Origin: Micromonospora avicenniae | GTDB lineage: Bacteria; Actinomycetota; Actinomycetes; Mycobacteriales; Micromonosporaceae | DNA length: 64,000 nt | Assembly (NCBI RefSeq): GCF_900156065.1 | Contig: NZ_FTNF01000007.1 | Location: 231,985-295,984, forward strand | Direction: 5' to 3' | Part shown: positions 41,779-51,512 of the stretch, one piece after another | Layout: each line of letters starts with the position of its first letter | Position numbering within the stretch: the first letter of the stretch is position 1 | Position numbers and translations under genes: made by a program | Notes under the pieces: generated by a model | What the model saw: the letters and a program-made list of their open reading frames with translations, nothing else | What the model was told of the DNA's origin: nothing | Databases searched by the model: none

Positions 41779-43406
41779 GCAGCTCCCGCACCGGAACCGC
41801 CCGGCTGGCCCGCCTCGCGCTACGACGTGACCGGGTGCAGCTGCCGGTCTGGATCCTGAGCATCGCCGCGCTCGGTGCCTTCGCCGCATCGGCGATCGGC
41901 ACGCAGTACCCGACCGAGGCCGACCGCCTCGCCGTCCTGCGCGTGGCCGTCGAGACGCCCGGACTGCTGATCTTCCGGGCCGCCCCCACCGGCACCAGCG
42001 ACGGCCAGATGACCGTCTTCGGAATCCTGGCGATCCTGGCGCTGATGGCGGGCTTCATGAGCACCCTCGCCGTCGTCCGGCACACCCGGCAGAACGAGGA
42101 GACCGGCCGTACCGAGATGATCGGCGCGACGGCCGTCGGACGGCAGGCGAGCCTGACTGCCGCGCTGGCCGTCGTCGTGGGCGCCAACCTCGCGCTGGCC
42201 GCGCTGATCGGACTCACCCTCGCCGGCAACGGGGAACCGGCCGGCGGCTCCTTCGCCGCCGGCGCGGGGGTCGGCGCCGCCGGCATCGCCTTCGCCGGGA
42301 TCGCGGCCGTCGCCGCACAGCTGACCCAGGGCGCCCGCGCCGCCAACGGGATGGCCGCCGCGGCTGTCGGCACGGCGTACCTGATCCGTGGCCTCGCCGA
42401 CGCGTTCGGCGACGTCCAGCCGAACGGCTACACGATGACCAGCGCTTGGCCCTCCTGGCTCTCCCCGATCGGCTGGACCCTGCAACTGCGACCGTTCGCC
42501 GGCGACCGGTGGTGGGTCCTCGCGCTCCCGCTCGTGTGCTTCGCGATCACGACGGCGGCGGCCTTCGCCCTGGCCGCTCGGCGCGACGTCGGCACAGGCC
42601 TGCTCGCGGACCGGCCCGGACCGACCCGGGCGTCCGCCGCGCTGCTCGGTCCGCTCGGCCTGGCCTGGCGGCTGCAGCGCGGCACGCTGTGCGGCTGGGC
42701 CGTGACGATCGTCGCGTTCGGGCTGGTCGTCGGCTCGATCGGCAACGCCGTGCAGGACCAGTTGATGACGAACGAGAACGTCCGGGGAAGGCTCGACGAC
42801 CTCGCCGGTGGCGGCGGGCACGAGGCGATGGACTCCTTCTTCGCCGCGATGATGGCGACGATCGCCGTGCTGGTCGCCGGCTACCTGGTTCAGGCACTGC
42901 TCCGGGCGCGCGCCGAGGAGTCCAGCGGGCGGGTCGAGGCGGTGCTCGCCACCGCGACGGGCCGGCTGGCCTGGCTGGGCGGCCACGTCGTGGTCGCCAC
43001 CGCGGGCGCCGTGGCCATGCTCGGGCTCGCCGGGGTCACGATCGGCCTGGTGTACGGCGCCAGCGCCGGCCACCTCGGCGGCCAGATCCGGCACCTGGCC
43101 GCCACGGCGTACCTGCAACTGCCGGCGGTGCTGACCCTGGCCGGGCTCGCCGTGGCGCTGCTCGCGCTCGTGCCGCGGATCTCGATGGGGCTCACCTGGT
43201 TCGCCTTCGCCCTCAGCTTCGTACTGGGCCCGTACGGCACGCTCTTCGGCGTGCCCGAGACGGTGCGGGCCATCTCGCCGTTCAGCCACGTACCGTCAGC
43301 ACCGGCGGAGGCCACGGCGGCACCGATCGTGGCGATGTCCGCCGCCGCGCTGGCACTCGGCCTGGCCGGCCTGGCCACCTTCCGCAGACGTGATCTCGTC
43401 GGGTGA
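41775..43406 (+). CDS. ABC exporter permease, polyketide-antibiotic type
   Basis: A 543-residue membrane protein with about 12 hydrophobic segments arranged as two similar halves (break near residue 290). The N-terminal half includes [20 protein letters not shown], and the second half repeats the motif as [19 protein letters not shown]. These RxxEExGRxE elements mark the tetronasin/TnrB-like exporters that extrude polyketide antibiotics. The GTG/ATG start overlaps the ATPase stop. It probably confers self-protection or intrinsic resistance; substrate unknown. Confidence 0.9.
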   Translation: MSSSRTGTARLARLALRRDRVQLPVWILSIAALGAFAASAIGTQYPTEADRLAVLRVAVETPGLLIFRAAPTGTSDGQMTVFGILAILALMAGFMSTLAVVRHTRQNEETGRTEMIGATAVGRQASLTAALAVVVGANLALAALIGLTLAGNGEPAGGSFAAGAGVGAAGIAFAGIAAVAAQLTQGARAANGMAAAAVGTAYLIRGLADAFGDVQPNGYTMTSAWPSWLSPIGWTLQLRPFAGDRWWVLALPLVCFAITTAAAFALAARRDVGTGLLADRPGPTRASAALLGPLGLAWRLQRGTLCGWAVTIVAFGLVVGSIGNAVQDQLMTNENVRGRLDDLAGGGGHEAMDSFFAAMMATIAVLVAGYLVQALLRARAEESSGRVEAVLATATGRLAWLGGHVVVATAGAVAMLGLAGVTIGLVYGASAGHLGGQIRHLAATAYLQLPAVLTLAGLAVALLALVPRISMGLTWFAFALSFVLGPYGTLFGVPETVRAISPFSHVPSAPAEATAAPIVAMSAAALALGLAGLATFRRRDLVG

Positions 43407-43554
43407 GAGCGTGGTGTGCGACCCGCCTGCGGCGCGGCCGGCTCGGAACCGGCCGCGCCGGCGGCCATCCGAACCAGTCCGGGCGGCCGCCCGCCCGGCG
43501 AGCCGTTCCGGACCGCCGCGACGGCAGTTTCAAAAAGTAGTGAAAGATAGGCAG

Positions 43555-44055
43555 ATGCAACCCGCAGGCCAGCGCGACGAGGAAGCGGTACGGCGCTTCA
43601 TCGAGCACTTCGCTCTCACCTTCAGCGACATGGGTGTGCCCAGAATGCCGTCGCGCGTGCTCGCAGCGCTGATGGTCGCTGAGGAGCCCGGGCTGACCGC
43701 AGCTCAGATCAGCGAACGGCTAGGGGTCAGCCCGGCCGCGGTCTCCGGGGCGGTGCGCTACCTGATCCACGTCGGCATGGCGGTACGCGAGCCGGCTCCC
43801 GGGTCTCGACGGGACCTCTACAAGGCGGCCGAGTCCACCACCTACACCTCGATGATCCGCAGCGGGATCTACACGAGGTTCGCCGACGTCGTACACGAAG
43901 GCGTGCTGGCGGTCGGTGACGAGGCGTCCCCGGCTGGTGCCCGGCTCGCCGGGCTACGCGACTTCTTCCTCTTCGTCCAAGCGGAGATGAGCGCGGCCGC
44001 GGAGCGGTGGGAGAAGATGCGCGCAGATCGACAGGAAGGGCGACCGCCCGTCTGA
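43555..44055 (+). CDS. MarR/GbsR-type regulator of the ABC exporter
   Basis: A 166-residue winged-helix protein. The DNA-binding core is LTAAQISERLGVSPAAVSGAVRYL, shown here as ISERLGVSPAAVSG plus flanks, followed by a wing with REPAPGSRRDLYKA. The MarR_2/GbsR-like group is often found behind such exporters and controls them. ATG 43555 is preferred because the upstream frame to 43390 is proline/arginine-rich spacer. TTTCA and TGAAA inverted halves precede the start. Confidence 0.87.
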   Translation: MQPAGQRDEEAVRRFIEHFALTFSDMGVPRMPSRVLAALMVAEEPGLTAAQISERLGVSPAAVSGAVRYLIHVGMAVREPAPGSRRDLYKAAESTTYTSMIRSGIYTRFADVVHEGVLAVGDEASPAGARLAGLRDFFLFVQAEMSAAAERWEKMRADRQEGRPPV

Positions 44056-44113
44056 TCCGCGGCGCGGAGCGCCCGCCCGGCACCAGCCGGCTCGTGCGCC
44101 CCGCCTCGACGGG

Positions 44114-46945
44114 CTACTCCGGGGCAGCCGTGGCCTTCCTGGGAGCGGCCTTCTTGGCCGGGGTGGCCTTGGCCGTCGTGGTCTTCTTCGCCGCAGTCGA
44201 CTTCGCCGCCGCCGCGGTCTTCTTCGCCGCAGTCGTCGACTTGGCTGCGGCCTTCTTCGCCGGAGCCTTCTTGGCGGCCGCCTTCTTGCGTGGCGCCGGC
44301 CCCTTCGCCCGCTTCTCCGCGAGCATCTCGGAGGCCTCCTCGAGAGTGAGCGCCTCGGGAGTCTGGCCGCGCCGCAGCGACGCGTTGGTCTCGCCGTCGG
44401 TCACGTACGGGCCGAACCGGCCGTCCTTGATGACCAGCGGCTTATCGGTCGCCGGGTCCGCACCCAGCTCCCGCAGCGGGGGCGCGGCGGCCCGTCGCTG
44501 GCGGGTCTTCGGAGCGGCCAGCAGGGCCAGCGCCTCGTCGAGCGTGACGGTGAACATCTTGTCTTCCGAGTCCAGCGAGCGGAACTCGTCACCGCGCTTG
44601 ACGTACGGGCCGTAGCGGCCGTTGTTGGCGAAGACCTCGTTGCCCTCCGGGTCGGTACCGACCAGCCGGGGCAGGCTCAGCAACTGCAACGCCTGCTCGA
44701 ACGTGAGTGAGTCGGGCGACTGCGTACGCAGCAGCGACGACTTGCGCTCACCGCTCGCCACGTACGGGCCGAACCGCCCGGCCTTGAGCAGGATGGGCTC
44801 GCCGGTGGCCGGGTCGTCGCCGAGCTTGCGCTCACCGCCGCCGCCGAGGAAGAGCTCGTGCACCTTCTCCGGGGTCAGCTCGTCCGGCGCCAGGCCCTCG
44901 GGGATCGGCGCCCGGTCCCCGTGCGCGGCGCCCTCCTCGCCCTCCACCGGCGCGGTGACGGCCTCCTCGCCCGGAACCCGCCGCTCGAGGTACGGGCCGT
45001 ACCGGCCGACCCGGACGACCACATCCCGGCCCTCGTCGTCGGCGAAGAGCGGGATCGAGTTGACGCTGCGCGCGTCGATCTCGCTGAGGTTCTCGGTGAC
45101 CAGCTTCTTCAGCCCACCCGCGTGGGCGATCGCCTGGTCGCCGGTGCCGTTCGTGCTGCCGAAGTAGAACGAGGTGAGGAAGTCGACGGCGGCGTGGTCT
45201 CCGCCGGCGATCTCGTCCAGCTCGTTCTCCATGCTGGCCGTGAAGTCGTAGTCGATGAGGCGCGGGTAGTGCCGCTCCATCAGCCCGATGACCGCGAACG
45301 CCAGGAAGGACGGGATCATCGCCTGGCCGCGCTTGGAGACGTAGCCGCGGTCCTGGATCGTCTGCATGATCGACGCGTACGTGGAGGGCCGGCCGATGCC
45401 CAGTTCCTCCAGCGCCTTGACCAGCGACGCCTCCGTGTAGCGGGCGGGCGGCTGGGTGTGGTGGCCCTGCGCGGCCAGCTCGTCGGCGGTCAGCGGCTGG
45501 TCCTTGACCAGAGTGGGCAGGCGCCGCTCGGCGTCCTCGGCCTCGGCGTTCTCGTCGTCGCTCGACTCGACGTACGCCCGCAGGAAGCCCGGGTCGGTGA
45601 TCGTCTTGCCGGTCGCGCCGAAGTCGGCCTCCTCGCCCGTGCTGGAGAGCGCACGGATCCGCACCGACACACTGGAGCCGACCGCGTCGGTCATCTGCGA
45701 GGCGATGGTGCGCCGCCAGATCAGCTCGTAGAGCTTGAACTCGTCGGCCGACAGTTCCTTGGCCACCTCGCCCGGGGTACGGAAGTTGTCCCCCGCCGGG
45801 CGGATCGCCTCGTGCGCCTCCTGGGCGTTCTTCACCTTGCCGGTGTAGCGACGCGGCTCCGGCGGCACGCTGCGCTCGCCGTACAGCTCGACGATCTGCC
45901 GGCGGGCCGCCGAGATGGCGGTCTCCGACAGGTTCACCGAGTCGGTACGCATATAGGTGATGTAGCCGTTCTCGTAGAGCCGCTGCGCGACGCGCATCGT
46001 CTGCTGGGACGAGAACCGCAGCTTGCGGGCCCCCTCCTGCTGGAGGGTGGAGGTGATGAACGGCGCGTACGGGCGACGACGGTAGGGCTTCTCCTCGACC
46101 CGGGTGACGGTGAACGGGCGGTCCGCCAGCCGGGCCGCCAGGCCCCGGGCACCGCTCTCGTCCAGGTGCACCACGCCCGCACCAGGCTTCACCCGACCGG
46201 TGGTCGGCTCGAAGTCCTTACCGGCGGCGACCCGGTCACCGTTCAGGGCGATGAGAGTGGCGTGGAACGTACGCGGACCCTCGCCGGCGTTCGCCACGGC
46301 CAGCGTGGCCAGGATGTCCCAGTACTCGGCGGTGCGGAACGCCATCCGCTGCCGCTCCCGCTCGACCACGATGCGGGTCGCCACCGACTGCACCCGGCCC
46401 GCCGAGAGCTTCGGCATGACCTTCTTCCACAGCACCGGGGAGACCTCGTAGCCGTAGAGGCGGTCGAGGATGCGTCGGGCCTCCTGCGCGTCGACCAGGT
46501 CCCGGTCGATCTCGCGGGGGTTCGCCACCGCCGCCTGGATGGCCGGCTTGGTGATCTCGTGGAAGACCATCCGCTTGACCGGCACCTTGGGCTTGAGCGT
46601 CTCCACCAGGTGCCAGGCGATCGCCTCGCCCTCGCGGTCCTCATCCGTGGCCAGGAGGATCTCGTCGACCTCCTTGGCCAGCTTGGTCAGCTTGCTGATC
46701 TGCTGCTTGCGATCGGCCGAGACCACGTAGAGGGCGTGGAAGCCGTTGTCGACGTCCACCCCGAGCCGCGCCCACGGCTCGCCCTTGTACTTGGCCGGTA
46801 CGTCGGCGGCGTTGCGCGGAAGGTCCCGGACATGGCCGAAGCTCGCCTCCACGACGTACCCCGGGCCGAGGTAGCCCGAGATCGTCTTGGCCTTCGCCGG
46901 TGACTCGACGATGACCAGACGGGTGGTTCCCGCGTTGCTCGGCAC
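44114..46945 (-). CDS. topA: DNA topoisomerase I
   Basis: A 943-residue type IA topoisomerase. The TOPRIM domain starts LVIVESPAKAKTI, with ATDEDREGEAIAWHL carrying the Asp-x-Asp and Glu. The catalytic tyrosine lies in YITYMRTDSVNLS. Four or more C-terminal repeat domains have the GRYGPYLERR / GRFGPYVASG pattern typical of actinobacterial TopA. The end is a Lys/Ala-rich tail (KKAPAKKAAAKS repeats), which in Streptomyces and mycobacteria aids processive relaxation. It relaxes negative supercoils. GTG 46945 has GGGAGA upstream; the frame continues to 47077 without protein-like content. Confidence 0.96.
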   Translation of the reverse strand: MPSNAGTTRLVIVESPAKAKTISGYLGPGYVVEASFGHVRDLPRNAADVPAKYKGEPWARLGVDVDNGFHALYVVSADRKQQISKLTKLAKEVDEILLATDEDREGEAIAWHLVETLKPKVPVKRMVFHEITKPAIQAAVANPREIDRDLVDAQEARRILDRLYGYEVSPVLWKKVMPKLSAGRVQSVATRIVVERERQRMAFRTAEYWDILATLAVANAGEGPRTFHATLIALNGDRVAAGKDFEPTTGRVKPGAGVVHLDESGARGLAARLADRPFTVTRVEEKPYRRRPYAPFITSTLQQEGARKLRFSSQQTMRVAQRLYENGYITYMRTDSVNLSETAISAARRQIVELYGERSVPPEPRRYTGKVKNAQEAHEAIRPAGDNFRTPGEVAKELSADEFKLYELIWRRTIASQMTDAVGSSVSVRIRALSSTGEEADFGATGKTITDPGFLRAYVESSDDENAEAEDAERRLPTLVKDQPLTADELAAQGHHTQPPARYTEASLVKALEELGIGRPSTYASIMQTIQDRGYVSKRGQAMIPSFLAFAVIGLMERHYPRLIDYDFTASMENELDEIAGGDHAAVDFLTSFYFGSTNGTGDQAIAHAGGLKKLVTENLSEIDARSVNSIPLFADDEGRDVVVRVGRYGPYLERRVPGEEAVTAPVEGEEGAAHGDRAPIPEGLAPDELTPEKVHELFLGGGGERKLGDDPATGEPILLKAGRFGPYVASGERKSSLLRTQSPDSLTFEQALQLLSLPRLVGTDPEGNEVFANNGRYGPYVKRGDEFRSLDSEDKMFTVTLDEALALLAAPKTRQRRAAAPPLRELGADPATDKPLVIKDGRFGPYVTDGETNASLRRGQTPEALTLEEASEMLAEKRAKGPAPRKKAAAKKAPAKKAAAKSTTAAKKTAAAAKSTAAKKTTTAKATPAKKAAPRKATAAPE

Positions 46946-47385
46946 GTCTCTCCCTGACCTAACTCCTGCTCGTGACCGCTGGGTGCCCGTTTCAGGCCGT
47001 GTTCGACCCGCCGGACCCCGGCGGTCCGGATGTCCAACGTAACGCGCCGTCCGCGTTTCGGGTTTCGCGGGCGGCAAACCACTCCGGCGTGGGGCCGGAT
47101 GTGCCGGACGGCGCCACCGTACACCGTGGGTAGGGCCTCGAGCGGGTCACTGTGATGATGGCGGGCCCTCGACCGAAGTACCAACTGCCCGTTTTCCGCC
47201 AGTATTCCCCCACCCCATGTCCGCCACCAGACACACCCCACCCCCTCACCCCCGCCCCGGGCGCTACGCCCCCCCACCCCCGCGAGGGACCTCTTTCACG
47301 GAAAGAGTGGCCTCCGTGCGCTGGATGGCCACTCTTTCCGTGAAAGCGTGCCCACGGCCGGGGTGGGGGCGGGGGGTTGGGAGGG
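46946..47385. other. topA upstream region with palindrome and C/G tracts
   Basis: No gene is seen. It holds the topA promoter, a C-rich tract (47205-47290), a 20-bp perfect inverted repeat (47293-47346) and a G-rich tract (47355-47420) reaching over the stop of the next minus-strand gene. Confidence 0.7.
47293..47346. repeat. Perfect 20-bp inverted repeat
   Basis: CTTTCACGGAAAGAGTGGCC and its exact complement around a 14-base loop. It lies downstream of the gene at 47386 and is likely its terminator or an intergenic repeat element. Its layout equals that of the 30910 element: C-tract, palindrome, G-tract. Confidence 0.85.
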
Positions 47386-48207
47386 TTAGGGCCAGGTGGG
47401 GGGTGGGGCGGTGGGTGGGCGTTCGCCTACCAGTTCGGCGAGGCGGCGCAACCGCGTACGGCCGGTGATCAGGTAGGCCGGCCCGCCCGCTGCCGGATCG
47501 AGCAGTTCACCGGCGAGGCCGACCGCGGCGAGCGCCCGGCCGACGGCATCCCAACACTCCTGGTCCGCCGCGCCCAGGCTGAGCCGGCACCCGGGCAGGT
47601 CGACCTCTCCCGCGGCGGCCAGCCAGAGCCGCAGCCGCCGCCCGTTCAGGTGGAACCCGGCCGGGGGCCGCTTCGTCGCCCCGCGCAGCCACGCCACCGC
47701 GAGGGGCTTGAGCATCCGGGTGTACGAGGTGCGTACCGCATGCCGCTCGTCCTCGGTCGGCTCCCAACTCGCCGCGATTCCCCGCTGGGCCAGCTCGGCG
47801 ACCAGGACGTGCACCCGCCATGGCGCGTCCACCACCATCGAGAGCCGGGCGGTGCCACCCATCCGTACGACCTCGCCGGGGCCGGCGAGCAGGCCGGCGA
47901 GGTCGGCCACGGTCGGCTCGACCGTCTCCGCGCCGAAGAAGACCAGTTGCCGCCCCGCCTCGTCGACGTCCACCGGCTGGGAGCGCGCCGGCGCGCGAAC
48001 GCTGGTCGGCCCGCCCCCGGAGTCCGCACCGGCCGCGCCGGCCCCCGGATCACCCGTACCGGCGCCGGAGTCGGCGGAGTCGCCGGAGGCCTCCGGCGGA
48101 CGCGGCACACGGCGACGGCTCGGGCGCGGCGGCACCGGTTCGGGCACCGGGAAGAGCGTCGGGGGCTGCTGCGTCCCCGACGGTTCGCCGAGCCCGTTCA
48201 GCGACAC
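47386..48207 (-). CDS. Conserved hypothetical protein of the topA-hppA interval
   Basis: A 273-residue protein. The first 90 residues are Pro/Gly/Ala-rich and disordered. A folded region follows (QLVFFGAETVEPTVADLAGLLAGPGEVVRM split; then ERHAVRTSYTRMLKPLAVAWLRG and GPAYLITGRTRLRRLAELVG). No family is named from sequence alone. GTG 48207 overlaps the lipoprotein stop by 10 bases, and GAGG lies upstream, so it is the second gene of a two-gene operon. Confidence 0.75.
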   Translation of the reverse strand: MSLNGLGEPSGTQQPPTLFPVPEPVPPRPSRRRVPRPPEASGDSADSGAGTGDPGAGAAGADSGGGPTSVRAPARSQPVDVDEAGRQLVFFGAETVEPTVADLAGLLAGPGEVVRMGGTARLSMVVDAPWRVHVLVAELAQRGIAASWEPTEDERHAVRTSYTRMLKPLAVAWLRGATKRPPAGFHLNGRRLRLWLAAAGEVDLPGCRLSLGAADQECWDAVGRALAAVGLAGELLDPAAGGPAYLITGRTRLRRLAELVGERPPTAPPPTWP

Positions 48208-48740
48208 TCCGGCACCTCGTCGAAGGCCTGTCTCAACTCCTCCGAGTTGAGGCGGCTCGTGTCCAGCGTGCTTGCGTCGTACTCCTTGTTGAGCGTCTCC
48301 ACCGCGGCCCGCACGCCGTCGTAGAACACGGTGGGCTCGCCGGTGCTCAGCCCTTCGATGGTGTCCGCCGCGCGGCCGTACGCGTCCCGCATCTGCCCCA
48401 GCGCGCTCTGGAAGCCGGCGGAGATCTCCTCGCCGTGCTCGGCCTCCGGCACACCCGCCTCCTCGACCTGGCGCCGGGCCGTCTCGCTGGCGTTCTCGGC
48501 GCCGTCGAAGAGTCGGACCAGGTTCTCCTTGGCCTGCGCCGGAGTGGTCTGCGCCGTCATCTGCTGGTCGGTGCTGCTGGTCAACCGGCTGATCTCCGAC
48601 CGCCACGGGGCGAGCGCCGAGCAGACCGAGGACGCCCAGGCGCGGGGACTGGGGCCGCCGCCGCACCCGGCGACCGCCAGGGCGAGCGTGGCCAGGACCA
48701 CCGTGAGCTTTCCGGCGGCAGTCGCCCGGCACGTACGCAT
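48198..48740 (-). CDS. Lipoprotein of the topA-hppA interval
   Basis: A 180-residue lipoprotein with signal LTVVLATLALAVAGC; the lipobox AVAGC gives the lipidated cysteine at about residue 26. The mature part is helical and Glu/Ala-rich with two more cysteines (SSVCSALAPW and the C-terminal EVPECR) that may pair. ATG 48740 has TACGCT 7 bases upstream (leaderless). Function unknown; position beside hppA is conserved in the actinomycete bldG region as far as I recall. Confidence 0.8.
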   Translation of the reverse strand: MRTCRATAAGKLTVVLATLALAVAGCGGGPSPRAWASSVCSALAPWRSEISRLTSSTDQQMTAQTTPAQAKENLVRLFDGAENASETARRQVEEAGVPEAEHGEEISAGFQSALGQMRDAYGRAADTIEGLSTGEPTVFYDGVRAAVETLNKEYDASTLDTSRLNSEELRQAFDEVPECR

Positions 48741-48841
48741 GCGTTGCAGCGTACGACCTTCGTCGAACGCAGGCACCGCTCAGGTTTGCGTGACCCCGGC
48801 CGGCGTGCGACGCCGACCGGGGTCACCCGGTGCGGTAGGGG

Positions 48842-51202
48842 TCAGGCCGGAACCGTCTCCGGCCGCTGCTCGGCGCTGCCCGACCCGGTGCCGTCACCGG
48901 CGTCCGAATCGGACATCGCCACACCCTTGCGCTTGCTGATCACCACGGCCACGACGACGACCAGCGACGCCACCAACGCGATGGCGATCCGCAGGCCGGT
49001 GTTCTTGTCGTCACCGATGCTCCAGGCCACCACGGCCGGCGCGATCAACAGCGAGACCAGGTTCATCACCTTGATCAGCGGGTTGATCGCCGGGCCGGCG
49101 GTGTCCTTGAACGGGTCGCCCACGGTGTCGCCGATGACGGTGGCCGAGTGCGACTCGGAGCCCTTGCCGCCGTACGCGCCGTCCTCGACCAGCTTCTTCG
49201 CGTTGTCCCAGGCACCACCGGAGTTCGCCAGGAAGACGGCCATCAGCGTGCCGGCCCCGATCGCGCCCGCCAGGTACGCGGCGAGCGCGCCCGGGCCGAG
49301 GCCGAAACCGACAGCGATCGGTGCCATGATGGCCAGCAGGCCCGGGGTCATCAGCTCGCGCTGCGCGTCCCGGGTGCAGATGTCGACGACCTTGCCGTAC
49401 TCGGGCCGCTGGGTCCGGTCCATGATCCCGGGCAGCTCACGGAACTGACGGCGAACCTCCATGACGACGGCGCCCGCCGAGCGGGAGACCGCGTTGATGG
49501 CGAGCCCCGAGAAGAGGAACACCACCGCCGCGCCGATGATCAGACCGACGAGGTTCCGCGGGTTCGCCACGTTCAGCGAGTTGAGGATCTCGGCGCCGAC
49601 GTCGCCCACCCCGGCGTCCGCGTACGCGAGGCGCAGGGTGTCGGTGTAGGAGCCGAAGAGCGCGGTCGCCGCGAGCACCGCGGTAGCGATGGCGATGCCC
49701 TTGGTGATGGCCTTGGTGGTGTTGCCCACCGCGTCCAGTTCGGTCAGCGTCCGCGCGCCGTGCTCGTCGATGTCGCCGGACATCTCCGCGACACCCTGGG
49801 CGTTGTCGGAGATCGGGCCGAAGGTGTCCATCGCCACGATCACGCCGACCGTGGTGAGCAGACCGGTGCCGGCCAGGGCGACCGCGAAGAGGGAGAGCGT
49901 GATGGAGCTGCCGCCGAGCAGGAACGCGCCGAACACACCGGCGCCGATCAGCAGCGCCGAGTAGACCGCCGACTCCAGGCCGATGCTGATGCCGGCGAGG
50001 ATGACGGTGGCCGGACCGGTCTGCGAGCTCTTGCCGATGTCCTGCACCGGACGCCGGTTGGTCTCGGTGAAGTAGCCGGTCAGCGCCTGGATCGCGGCGG
50101 CCAGCACGATGCCGATCACCACGGCGCCGATGGCCACCACCCGCGGGTTCTGGCTGACGTCGGTCAGGCCGCCCTCCAGCTCGGCGAAGGTCGCCGGCAG
50201 GTACGCGTACGTGGCGACGGCCACCAGGATCGCGGAGATGATCGCGGAGGCGTAGAAAGCCCGGTTGATGGCGGTCAGGCCGGAACGGTCCGAGGCCCGC
50301 AGCCGGGTGATGAAGACGCCGATGATCGCGATGACCGCGCCGATGCCGGAGACGATCAGCGGGAAGACCAGACCCTGCTCGCCGAACGCGGCCCGGCCGA
50401 GGATCAGCGCGGCGACCAGGGTCACCGCGTACGACTCGAACAGGTCGGCGGCCATGCCGGCGCAGTCACCGACGTTGTCGCCCACGTTGTCGGCGATGGT
50501 CGCGGCGTTCCGCGGGTCGTCCTCCGGGATGCCCTGCTCGACCTTGCCGACCAGGTCGGCGCCGACGTCGGCGGCCTTGGTGAAGATGCCACCGCCGACC
50601 CGCATGAACATGGCCAGCAGCGCGGCGCCGAAGCCGAAGCCCTCCAGCACGGTCGGGGCGTCGCCGCGGAACATCAGCACGACCAGCGCCGCACCGAAGA
50701 GGCCGAGGCCGACGGTGAGGAAGCCGACCACGCCGCCGGTCCGGAAGGCGATCTTCATGGCCGCTTCGCGGCCGCCCTGCCGTTCCCGGGCGGCGGCGGC
50801 GACCCGCAGGTTGGCGCGGGTGGCCAGCCACATACCGGCGCCGCCGATGAACGCGCTGAAGAGCGCGCCCACCACGAAGAACGCGGAGCGGCCGATCTTC
50901 ACCGCGGTCTCGCTGCCGTCGGTGTCGTGCACCGGCAGCAGGAACAGCAGTACGACGGCGACGACGACGAAGATCGCCAGGGTCCGGAACTGCCGGAGCA
51001 GGTACGCCGAGGCGCCCTCCTGGACCGCGCCGGAGATCTCCTGCATGTTGGTGGTGCCCTTGCCGGCCGCCAGAACCGCCCTGGTCAGGGCGGCGGCGAA
51101 GACGAGCGCCACCAGCGCGATCACCGCGGCGATGACGACGTACGTGACATTGGCTCCGGTAAGGGAAAGCCCGCCGCCCTCGGCGGCCAAGGTCTCGGAC
51201 AT
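48842..51202 (-). CDS. hppA: Proton-translocating membrane pyrophosphatase
   Basis: A 786-residue integral membrane protein of about 16 helices. The pyrophosphate-binding signature is DVGADLVGKVEQGIPEDD, with DNVGDNVGDCAGMAADLFES following and the second acidic site near the C-terminus (GDTVGDPFKDTAGPA). The K+-site shows GNTTKAITKG, the lysine form of K+-independent H+ pumps. It hydrolyses PPi and pumps protons across the cytoplasmic membrane, conserving energy and pulling biosynthesis. ACAGGAGGACACAG precedes ATG 51202. It adjoins the bldG operon, as in Streptomyces. Confidence 0.97.
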   Translation of the reverse strand: MSETLAAEGGGLSLTGANVTYVVIAAVIALVALVFAAALTRAVLAAGKGTTNMQEISGAVQEGASAYLLRQFRTLAIFVVVAVVLLFLLPVHDTDGSETAVKIGRSAFFVVGALFSAFIGGAGMWLATRANLRVAAAARERQGGREAAMKIAFRTGGVVGFLTVGLGLFGAALVVLMFRGDAPTVLEGFGFGAALLAMFMRVGGGIFTKAADVGADLVGKVEQGIPEDDPRNAATIADNVGDNVGDCAGMAADLFESYAVTLVAALILGRAAFGEQGLVFPLIVSGIGAVIAIIGVFITRLRASDRSGLTAINRAFYASAIISAILVAVATYAYLPATFAELEGGLTDVSQNPRVVAIGAVVIGIVLAAAIQALTGYFTETNRRPVQDIGKSSQTGPATVILAGISIGLESAVYSALLIGAGVFGAFLLGGSSITLSLFAVALAGTGLLTTVGVIVAMDTFGPISDNAQGVAEMSGDIDEHGARTLTELDAVGNTTKAITKGIAIATAVLAATALFGSYTDTLRLAYADAGVGDVGAEILNSLNVANPRNLVGLIIGAAVVFLFSGLAINAVSRSAGAVVMEVRRQFRELPGIMDRTQRPEYGKVVDICTRDAQRELMTPGLLAIMAPIAVGFGLGPGALAAYLAGAIGAGTLMAVFLANSGGAWDNAKKLVEDGAYGGKGSESHSATVIGDTVGDPFKDTAGPAINPLIKVMNLVSLLIAPAVVAWSIGDDKNTGLRIAIALVASLVVVVAVVISKRKGVAMSDSDAGDGTGSGSAEQRPETVPA

Positions 51203-51512
51203 CTGTGTCCTCCTGTACCGAACACGCACCGGTCGGTGGAGACGCACCACCCGGCGCCTAATGCGGACTCGCAAGCGCGCGCCGACCCCACCCAACGGAC
51301 CAGCGTTGAACACCCGTTCCCGCTGGCTGCGGGATGGATCACTTGCTGACAACCCGGGTACTGTAGCCCTCCGCAGTGTCCGAGGTCACACGCAGGGTCC
51401 ACCCCATGTCGATGATCTTCGTCGCTGTGTTATGAGAGAGAATCTGATATAGGAGCCGGTCCATGCGGAACAGGCCGCGCCCGATGGGCGCGGCCTGTGT
51501 GGACGGAAACGG
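51203..51512. other. hppA upstream region and anti-sigma gene terminator
   Basis: No gene. It holds the hppA promoter side (51203-51460), including a low-GC stretch near 51428-51450 (TGTTATGAGAGAGAATCTGATATAG shortened to its AT-rich core), and a terminator at 51470-51498. Confidence 0.55.
51470..51498 (-). terminator. 13-bp perfect hairpin after bldG operon
   Basis: ACAGGCCGCGCCC and GGGCGCGGCCTGT around GAT, 14 bases beyond the stop of the anti-sigma-like gene. Confidence 0.75.
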
